Source: Bacteroidales bacterium
Lineage (GTDB): Bacteria > Bacteroidota > Bacteroidia > Bacteroidales > Paludibacteraceae
Assembly (NCBI GenBank): GCA_900771035.1
Contig: CAAGML010000054.1
Coordinates: 1 to 10,457, forward strand
Direction: 5' to 3'
DNA length: 10,457 bases
In this document: positions 1-5,412 of the stretch, in pieces
Numbering within the stretch: the first letter of the stretch is position 1
Layout: the number at the start of each line of letters is the position of its first letter
Program-made: the position numbers and the translations under genes
Notes under the pieces: generated by a model
Seen by the model: only the letters and a program-made list of their open reading frames with translations
The model's database searches: none
Told to the model about the DNA's origin: nothing

Positions 1-164
1 GAATGAGTGCAATTTTCTAAGGTCATTATGGTCTCTGTTTTGCTTACGGACGGTATGCGATTTCAATAATTTCAATAATTTCACCTGAAAAGTTGGGGGT
101 GACCATTCACGAAGACAGGGGAAAAAGGGGAGCTGGGTTATGACGCTTCTTCGGAGCTTTCAGT
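1..164. other. Left-edge intergenic stretch, no gene supported
   Basis: This stretch lies downstream of the serC terminator. All six frames are broken by stops. The longest open piece on the plus strand reaches only about 29 codons before a stop near position 89 and has no start. A 9-bp unit (ATTTCAATA) occurs twice in tandem at 60-77, followed by a partial third copy. Four G-runs lie at 95-137. On the minus strand an ATG at 24-26 opens a frame that runs off the window after eight codons, too short to call. I see no promoter of the TAnnTTTG type here. Confidence 0.5.
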
Positions 165-198
165 AAAAAAGCCGCAGGGATTTTTGTTCCTGCGGCTT
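165..198 (-). terminator. Rho-independent terminator of serC
   Basis: On the minus strand, AAGCCGCAGG (189-198) pairs perfectly with CCTGCGGCTT (169-178) across a short A-rich loop. A run of T follows directly (complement of A165-A170). The stem is GC-rich and begins 30 nt after the serC stop codon, the classical layout of an intrinsic terminator. It suggests that serC is the last gene of its transcript, so any gene further left would need its own promoter. Confidence 0.9.
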
Positions 199-228
199 GT
201 TGTATGAGCTGTAGATGTTACAGTGCTA

Positions 229-1326
229 TTATTTGTGGGCAGCCTCGAAGTCCTGCATGCACTTAACGAGTGCCTCGACATCTTCCTGCGAGCAAGCGTT
301 GTAGATGGAAGCGCGGAAACCACCGACTGAACGGTGACCCTTAATGCCTACCATGCCACGCTCTTTAGCGAACTCCATGAAATCTTTCTCAAGCTCTTTG
401 TATTTCTCAGCCATTACGAAGCAAACATTCATGATTGAACGGTCTTCCTTCTCGGCTGTACCAACGAACATTGAGTTGCGGTCGATTTCGTTGTAAAGAG
501 TCTCAGCCTTCTTGGTGTTGATTTTGTTCATAGCCTCAACACCGCCCATCTTCTTAACCCATTTCAAGGTCTCGTGCATAACGAAGATAGCGAATACAGG
601 AGGAGTGTTGAACATAGAGATGTTGCGTTCTTCCTCAGCAGCGTGAGTGCGGTAGTCAACCATTGTAGGGATTGGGTTCATGTACTGACGGTCAGTGATT
701 TTGCCGAGGAGGTCTTTGCGTACGATAACGAAAGTGACACCTGCAGGGCCAACGTTCTTCTGTGCGCCACCGTAAATCATAGCGTACTTCTTAACGTCAA
801 CAGGACGGCTCATGATATCGGAAGACATATCAGCGATGAGGTTGATAGGGCAATCCATATCATACTTAATCTCAGTACCGTAGATGGTGTTGTTGGTTGT
901 GATGTGGAAGTAGTCGGCATCTGTAGGGATGGTGTAGTTCTTTGGGATGTAAGTGTAGTTCTTGTCCTCAGAAGAAGCGACTACTACAGTCTCGCCAAAG
1001 TTCTTAGCCTCTTTAGCGGCTTTCTTTGCCCAGACACCGGTCTGGAGGTAAGCAGCCTTTTTGTTGAGCATGTTGGCAGGAACGTGGAAGAACTGTGTGG
1101 AAGCACCGCCACCGAGGAAGAGAATCTCATACTCCTCTGGGATGTTAAGGAGCTCACGCCACAATTCGCGTGTCTCTTTCATCACGCGCTCCCAACCTGG
1201 AGTACGGTGAGAAATCTCAAGAAGACCGATACCTGTTCCGTCGAAGTCACGGATAGCCTCGATTGTGCTCTCAATAGCCTCTTTAGGCAATACGCAAGGA
1301 CCTGCGTTGAAGTTGTACTTTTTCAT
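229..1326 (-). CDS. serC: Phosphoserine aminotransferase (SerC)
   Basis: This PLP enzyme converts 3-phosphohydroxypyruvate and glutamate to 3-phosphoserine and 2-oxoglutarate in cytosolic serine synthesis. The family also serves a step of vitamin B6 synthesis. The product has 365 residues, the usual length for the class-V aminotransferase SerC family. Visible motifs are NFNAGP (5-10), EISHR (37-41, substrate phosphate site), GGGAS (72-76), TNNTIYGTE (144-152), ADMSSD (165-170), GGAQKN with the Schiff-base lysine at K190, and the C-terminal [14 protein letters not shown] (330-343). The start is the ATG at 1324-1326, giving [10 protein letters not shown]. An in-frame TTG at 1357-1359 would add 11 residues but falls almost at the predicted transcription start, so I rejected it. 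There is no Shine-Dalgarno, only an A-rich leader. The gene has its own promoter 77 nt after ispG and its own terminator, so it is probably transcribed alone. serA, which I recall as a frequent neighbour, is not visible here. Confidence 0.98.
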   Translation of the reverse strand: MKKYNFNAGPCVLPKEAIESTIEAIRDFDGTGIGLLEISHRTPGWERVMKETRELWRELLNIPEEYEILFLGGGASTQFFHVPANMLNKKAAYLQTGVWAKKAAKEAKNFGETVVVASSEDKNYTYIPKNYTIPTDADYFHITTNNTIYGTEIKYDMDCPINLIADMSSDIMSRPVDVKKYAMIYGGAQKNVGPAGVTFVIVRKDLLGKITDRQYMNPIPTMVDYRTHAAEEERNISMFNTPPVFAIFVMHETLKWVKKMGGVEAMNKINTKKAETLYNEIDRNSMFVGTAEKEDRSIMNVCFVMAEKYKELEKDFMEFAKERGMVGIKGHRSVGGFRASIYNACSQEDVEALVKCMQDFEAAHK

Positions 1327-1363
1327 TTTTGTATATGTATTTATGATTGTGTTTTTCAAGGTG

Positions 1364-1395
1364 CAAAGTTACGCCTTTTTTGTGACACCGCCAAA
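1364..1395 (-). promoter_or_regulatory. serC promoter, Bacteroidota sigma-ABfr type
   Basis: On the minus strand TTTG (1392-1395) is followed after 20 nt by TAACTTTG (1364-1371). This fits the known Bacteroidota consensus TTTG-N19/21-TAnnTTTG exactly. The transcription start should fall near 1358-1360, leaving a leader of about 33 nt that is A-rich and has no Shine-Dalgarno. The promoter lies entirely in the 77-nt gap between ispG and serC. Confidence 0.85.
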
Positions 1396-1419
1396 CATTT
1401 TCCCTATTTATTTTCAACT
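1393..1419 (-). promoter_or_regulatory. Shared upstream promoter block, copy 1
   Basis: This 27-nt A-rich block reads AGTTGAAAATAAATAGG followed by a short AAAATG-containing tail on the minus strand. It matches 25 of 27 positions of a block at 7570-7596, and both lie exactly 21 nt upstream of the TAnnTTTG box of the next gene. It includes the last codons and TAG stop of ispG and the serC -33 box. By position it could act as an UP-like element or an activator site; that role is inference. Confidence 0.55.
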
Positions 1420-3083
1420 ATTGACGCTTTTATTATTTCCACCAGTTTTTCTATCGCTTTTTCCTCGTCAATGTTCTGTTCCACACACACTTTTCCCTTG
1501 TATAATGAGACCTTTCCTGCCGCCCCTCCTATATACCCGAAATCAGCGTCAGCCATCTCGCCTGGACCATTTACTATGCATCCCATCACAGCTATTTTTA
1601 TTCCCCTGTAGCCTTTTGTAGCGGTTTTTATCTTACGGACAACGCTTTCGAGGTCGTATTTCGTCCTGCCGCACGTAGGGCAAGTGGTGTATTCAGTCTC
1701 GGTTATACGTGCCCTTGTGGCCTGAAGAAGTTGGAACACCATCTCCACTACCTTCTCCTCGCGAATGCAGGCACTGCGGCAATAAATATAAATGCCGTCT
1801 ATCAGACCGTCTATCAGCAATCCGCCGAAATCGACACCTGCCATAACCTGCAACTCCTCCATGTCGTCAGTCATATAGACACGAGACGCAATAATAGGGT
1901 TCATAACGCCCTGTTTGTCGAGTTCGCTTATCATAGCCTTCATCTCGCCGGGAAAATTAGGATTGGCTGGTGCCAACATTAATGGGACATCGGGATTTAG
2001 TTTCAACGCCTCAACGGTCATTTCGTCAATATCCTTCAGTCCTCCCAACATCACGAATCTCGGCGCATTCATAACAGTGTAGTCAGCCCCCATGCCCTCA
2101 TTGAAAGTGATGACCACAGGCACCTGACCACCCCCTATCTTGTCAGCCTTGTTGCTCTCTCTTCGGTGGTATTCAAACGGATTGTAAGGCAAAGCATTCT
2201 CACACTGAATCCTGACATCCGTTCCCCTATGGTTGATGTACCGCACCAGTTTGTCAGCCACAGGCACCTCAGCCTCTGGTTTCTCCGACAACGAGACCCT
2301 CACAGTGTCACCGATACCCTCCATAAGCAGTGCACCGATACCTGCGGCAGACTTCACCCTGCCCTCGTCGTCACTTCCGGCCTCGGTGACACCGAGATGG
2401 ATGGGATAGTCGTAACCTTTTTCGTCCATCATACTGACCAATAGCCTGACCGTGTGAACCATAACACGGGCATTCGAGGCTTTGACCGAAAGCACTATGT
2501 CATGGAAATCCTCCTCACGAAGCATTTCGATGAACTCAAGGCAAGACTCGGCGAGGCCACGCGGAGTGTCGCCAAAACGAGACATTATGCGTGGGGAGAG
2601 AGAACCGTGGTTGACACCTATCCTTATTGCCGTGCCATGTTTTTTGCAGTTCTCTATTATCGGATGAAGTTTTTCCTTTACTCTTCGGATTTCGTCGTTC
2701 CACTCATCGTCGCTGTACTCGCCACGCTTTCCCGCCACGAAATTACCGGGGTTTATCCTTATTTTCTCCACTACCGTTGCAGCCTCTTCGGCCACGTTGG
2801 CGTTGAAATGAATGTCGGCGACAAGAGGAGTGGTGATGCCTTCGTCCCTGAGCCTACGGGAAATACCGTCAAGGCTGCGCACCTCACGGACACCCTGGGT
2901 TGTAAATCTCACAAGCTCGGCACCTGCCTCGACACATCTTATCGTTTGCGCCACTCCAGCCTCGATGTCGTTGGTATCGACATTAGCCATGGTCTGAACA
3001 CGGATGGGGTTCTCTCCACCCATGACAATGTTGCCTACACGCACTTCTCTTGTCGTGCGTCTGTTATAATCAAATATGCTCAT
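1404..3083 (-). CDS. ispG: 4-hydroxy-3-methylbut-2-enyl diphosphate synthase (IspG/GcpE), three-domain form
   Basis: This iron-sulfur enzyme carries out the penultimate step of the MEP isoprenoid pathway: reductive conversion of methylerythritol cyclodiphosphate to HMBPP in the cytosol. The 559-residue product is longer than the roughly 370-residue two-domain enzymes of proteobacteria. It matches the three-domain type known from plants, chlamydiae and Bacteroidota. A TIM barrel covers about 1-275 (GGENPIRVQTM at 22-32, VRFTTQG at 58-64, LGVTEAG at 230-236). An inserted domain covers about 280-440. The C-terminal [4Fe-4S] domain has CPTC (C468, C471), GCIVNGPGE with C502, and the catalytic glutamate E509. 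All cluster ligands are present, so the enzyme should be active. The start (MSIFDYNRR) is the ATG at 3081-3083, ten nt from the edge of the repeat element. serC follows after 77 nt from its own promoter. Confidence 0.97.
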   Translation of the reverse strand: MSIFDYNRRTTREVRVGNIVMGGENPIRVQTMANVDTNDIEAGVAQTIRCVEAGAELVRFTTQGVREVRSLDGISRRLRDEGITTPLVADIHFNANVAEEAATVVEKIRINPGNFVAGKRGEYSDDEWNDEIRRVKEKLHPIIENCKKHGTAIRIGVNHGSLSPRIMSRFGDTPRGLAESCLEFIEMLREEDFHDIVLSVKASNARVMVHTVRLLVSMMDEKGYDYPIHLGVTEAGSDDEGRVKSAAGIGALLMEGIGDTVRVSLSEKPEAEVPVADKLVRYINHRGTDVRIQCENALPYNPFEYHRRESNKADKIGGGQVPVVITFNEGMGADYTVMNAPRFVMLGGLKDIDEMTVEALKLNPDVPLMLAPANPNFPGEMKAMISELDKQGVMNPIIASRVYMTDDMEELQVMAGVDFGGLLIDGLIDGIYIYCRSACIREEKVVEMVFQLLQATRARITETEYTTCPTCGRTKYDLESVVRKIKTATKGYRGIKIAVMGCIVNGPGEMADADFGYIGGAAGKVSLYKGKVCVEQNIDEEKAIEKLVEIIKASIVENK

Positions 3084-3128
3084 GTTAATTATGGTGAGTT
3101 CTATAAATTCACCTTTATTTTATAAATA

Positions 3129-3136
3129 TAAAGATA
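3129..3136 (-). promoter_or_regulatory. Weak candidate -7 box for ispG inside the repeat element
   Basis: TATCTTTA on the minus strand matches TAnnTTTG at all but the final base, and an overlapping TATATTTA lies just downstream (3123-3130). No TTTG is found 19-21 nt upstream, so the match is weak. If used, the leader would be roughly 40 nt and ispG would be driven from within the repeat element. Confidence 0.25.
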
Positions 3137-3156
3137 GGTGGTAAATAAACTTTTTG

Positions 3157-3265
3157 GTGTTTTTGAAGTTTCTTTTGGCATCTTGCTGCTTGTCAGTCGG
3201 TCACATAGCCCGCTATGCTCCCTCCTTCCGCATAGCAATCTGCTCAAAACAAACTTCAAAAACAC
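3157..3265. repeat. Inner inverted repeat and central hairpins of the element
   Basis: GTGTTTTTGAAGTTT at 3157-3171 is the exact reverse complement of 3251-3265, and the pairing continues imperfectly for about ten more bases inwards. At the centre, CATAGC (3204-3209), GCTATGC (3212-3218) and GCATAGC (3230-3236) allow two mutually exclusive hairpins. The element is therefore a nested palindrome with an outer stem, an inner stem and an alternating core. Confidence 0.75.
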
Positions 3266-3293
3266 TCAAAATGAATTTATAGAACTCACCTTA

Positions 3294-5315
3294 TCATGAT
3301 ATTTTCGTTGCGCTGTATTTGCTCCAGCTCTCGCTACCCACGCTCTGCTGCTGAGGATAGACGATAAGGAAACTACACTTCTGGTTACGACTGAGTGTCT
3401 GAGGAATACGCTCCATTTCAGGAATATATGACACCGTTGACTTTCTGGCGGCGACAATCACCATCAAGTCGTGCTCTGTCATCTCGTCGATGTGACTGTT
3501 CTGACGGAGGTCTTGATTGACAAACGAGCATGTCACCTTGCTGAACATCTGGCTCATCCCCTTGAGTTCATCCAAAGTGGCACCCCACGACGTGAATACG
3601 ACTTCCATCTGTGTACGTTCCGCAATTTTTCTGACTCTGTCAAGCCAGATGACAAAACTCATCTCGTTCTCGGCGTTTTCAGGGGCGACAACCACCATTC
3701 TTCTCAACTCGGACAATTGGTTTCTCAGTCCGTATATCATGAAGTTTGTCTCCGTCGTCTCTTCAATCAGGGATTTGATGATTCTGCCGTAGAATGTATC
3801 CACAATGTTCGCCTTCTGGTGAATACCCACCACCAAATCATTGATATGATGTTCTTTAGCGCAGGTAACCGTGCATGTAGGTATATTCATGTCAACTCTG
3901 AGGATGGTGTGCAGTCGGTTGTCAGTCTCTGCCGCTATGGCAGAAGCCTGATTGAGGATTTTATAGCCTTCCGTTTTTTTCCCATCGTTTTCGACTATCT
4001 GCAATGCGTATAGGCTGTCACTGGAATTGTCAGGTTTAATCAGATTGCTGAATTCCACAATATTACGTACCGTTTGCGGATTGCTGACTGAAATCATCAC
4101 ACGTCCACTTCCGTTTATCTGTTCTTTGTCCTGGACATTATGCATGGCTTTGGCTATCCTGCGGGCACTCCGTTCTGTGACAAATGAACTGGTGACAACA
4201 GCCACAAGAATCATGACGATTGTCCCATTGAGTATGCTTTCGTCGAATATCCCATACGAGACACCAATAGCCACAGCAGCCAACGCGGCGGCGGCCTTGC
4301 TGGATGTTAATCCGAAAATTATGTCTCCTTCATCCTTTGTCAAGCCACTGCTCCATTGCGTGAATTTTGCCGCAATATATTTGGACGACAACGCAATAAC
4401 ACTCATGATAGCCGAGATTTTGATAGTGTCGCCGCCTTCGACAAACCCGCGCAGGTTTATCATCATTCCGACACTGATCAGAAAGAAGGGAATAAAAAGC
4501 GCATTGCCCACAAAACCTATCCGCACCATGAGAGGCGAGGAAGGCTTCACGAATCTGTTCAATACCAATCCCGCAAAGAATGCTCCGAGAATACCCTCAA
4601 GTCCGGCAGCCTGAGCCATCAGCGATGACAGAAACACTACAGCCAACACATATATATACTGCGATATTCCGTCACCAAAACGCTTGAAATACCATTTGGT
4701 CAATAAAGGGACAAACCAGAAAAGAAACAAGGCAAACACCAGCGTCCCGGCAACCATCCTCAACCAGAATTTCCAGCCGGCATCAAATCCCTCCTCAAAA
4801 CCAGTCACCCCGGCAATTATCAACAATGAGGCTGTCACGGCGATAATCGTTCCTGTGATGACTATATTTATCGCACGGTTGTCGTTGATGCCCATCTTGC
4901 CGACAACAGGATAGGTCAACAGGGTATGGCACGACATCATGGAAGATAAGAGAAGAGACTGAGCGATGGTCATTTTCATGAGACAGCCGCCACAAAAACC
5001 CATCAGGAGAGGCACAAAGAGAGTGTATATACCGAACAATATTCCCTGACGTTTCTGCAATTTGAAGGTTTTCAGGTCAACATCAAGCCCGACCTGAAAC
5101 ATAATGTATAATATGCCGACCTTGCCAAACAGGACGAAACTCTCGTCATTTCTCAGCACATTGAGACCATTAGGACCCAACACGACACCTGCCAGAATCA
5201 AGCCTATTATTTGAGGCACATGAAACTTCGTGCCCAATGTCGCAAACAATATTATCAGCAACACGAGCAGGAATATGGATATCGGGTCTGTTAACGGAAA
5301 TGTGACTGGAAACAT
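3294..5315 (-). CDS. CPA2-type cation:proton antiporter with cytosolic C-terminal domain
   Basis: This inner-membrane protein of 673 residues is predicted to exchange a monovalent cation (Na+ or K+) for protons; the ion cannot be told from sequence. The Na_H_Exchanger domain covers about 10-385 with some 12-13 hydrophobic segments. Family features are PQIIGLILAGVVLGPNG (34-50), FQVGLDVDL (73-81), HTLLTYPVVGKMG (130-142), GILGAFFAGLVLNR (241-254) and FIPFFLISVGM (274-284). The tail (about 400-673) is soluble and resembles paired universal-stress-protein-like folds, as in related Bacteroidota antiporters. Oddity: the fifth-helix region reads GTIIAVTAS (155-163), where relatives I recall have T-D-T, so V160 seems to replace the usual aspartate. 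K340 stands in GLTSSKAAAAL, where I recall a glutamine. I see no promoter in the 97 nt upstream, which hold the ppiD terminator. Expression may depend on read-through or on a promoter type I cannot see. Confidence 0.88.
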   Translation of the reverse strand: MFPVTFPLTDPISIFLLVLLIILFATLGTKFHVPQIIGLILAGVVLGPNGLNVLRNDESFVLFGKVGILYIMFQVGLDVDLKTFKLQKRQGILFGIYTLFVPLLMGFCGGCLMKMTIAQSLLLSSMMSCHTLLTYPVVGKMGINDNRAINIVITGTIIAVTASLLIIAGVTGFEEGFDAGWKFWLRMVAGTLVFALFLFWFVPLLTKWYFKRFGDGISQYIYVLAVVFLSSLMAQAAGLEGILGAFFAGLVLNRFVKPSSPLMVRIGFVGNALFIPFFLISVGMMINLRGFVEGGDTIKISAIMSVIALSSKYIAAKFTQWSSGLTKDEGDIIFGLTSSKAAAALAAVAIGVSYGIFDESILNGTIVMILVAVVTSSFVTERSARRIAKAMHNVQDKEQINGSGRVMISVSNPQTVRNIVEFSNLIKPDNSSDSLYALQIVENDGKKTEGYKILNQASAIAAETDNRLHTILRVDMNIPTCTVTCAKEHHINDLVVGIHQKANIVDTFYGRIIKSLIEETTETNFMIYGLRNQLSELRRMVVVAPENAENEMSFVIWLDRVRKIAERTQMEVVFTSWGATLDELKGMSQMFSKVTCSFVNQDLRQNSHIDEMTEHDLMVIVAARKSTVSYIPEMERIPQTLSRNQKCSFLIVYPQQQSVGSESWSKYSATKIS

Positions 5316-5342
5316 ATCACAAGGCGGTTCTATGGTAATAAC

Positions 5343-5379
5343 AATAAAGGGTTGCCTTGTATGCGAGCAACCCTTTATT
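5343..5379 (-). terminator. Strong hairpin terminator after the ppiD-like gene
   Basis: AATAAAGGGTTGC (5343-5355) pairs perfectly over 13 bp with GCAACCCTTTATT (5367-5379) around an 11-nt loop. It lies 33 nt past the ppiD-like stop codon. The minus-strand tail (TTATTGTTATT, counting the end of the stem) is only moderately U-rich. The plus-strand side has a T-run a few bases further out (about 5385-5391), so the hairpin could also work in reverse. It separates the chaperone gene from the antiporter. Confidence 0.7.
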
Positions 5380-5412
5380 TGTACGTTTTTTGACTAAGTT
5401 TGCTCTTGCGAA

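Larger units (their letters stand above)
3093..3290. repeat. MITE/REP-like intergenic element with 19-bp perfect terminal inverted repeats
   Basis: The 19-mer GGTGAGTTCTATAAATTCA occurs at 3093-3111, and its exact reverse complement at 3272-3290. Together they bound a 198-bp unit that fills nearly all of the 210-bp gap between the antiporter and ispG. The tetramer TTAT lies directly outside both ends (3089-3092 and 3291-3294), a possible target-site duplication. The unit encodes no transposase. A plus-strand frame ending at 3282 stays open for about 40 codons but has no ATG. The structure fits a non-autonomous mobile or REP-like repeat. I have an unverified impression of similar sequences in other Bacteroidales genomes. 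Family membership cannot be shown from one copy. Confidence 0.7.

Noticed and set aside
1..26. Minus-strand ATG at 24-26 that could begin a gene continuing off the left edge
   Set aside because: Only eight codons are visible, with no promoter match and no recognisable N-terminus, so there is not enough to support a gene.
60..86. ATTTCAATA tandem repeat, two full copies and a partial third
   Set aside because: It is too short and AT-rich to distinguish from chance, and it has no CRISPR-like spacing or other copies in the window.
95..137. Four G-runs on the plus strand, a possible G-quadruplex
   Set aside because: The first loop is about 18 nt, longer than usual for stable quadruplexes, and no gene or promoter lies beside it to give it a role.
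1327..1359. TTG-initiated 11-residue N-terminal extension of SerC
   Set aside because: The TTG falls at the predicted transcription start, and SerC proteins normally begin just before the NFNAGP motif, as the ATG at 1326 gives.
574..1611. 345-codon open frame on the plus strand antisense to serC and the end of ispG
   Set aside because: It overlaps two unmistakable genes on the other strand, crosses the serC promoter, and its translation resembles no family. It is a codon-bias shadow.
2454..3125. 223-codon plus-strand open frame antisense to the ispG 5' half
   Set aside because: It lies wholly opposite conserved IspG sequence and has no recognisable domain or promoter.
3145..3282. Plus-strand open frame through the repeat element (ending KMNL, about 45 codons)
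   Set aside because: It has no ATG before its second-last sense codons, is composed of the inverted-repeat sequence, and looks like a by-product of the element rather than a gene.
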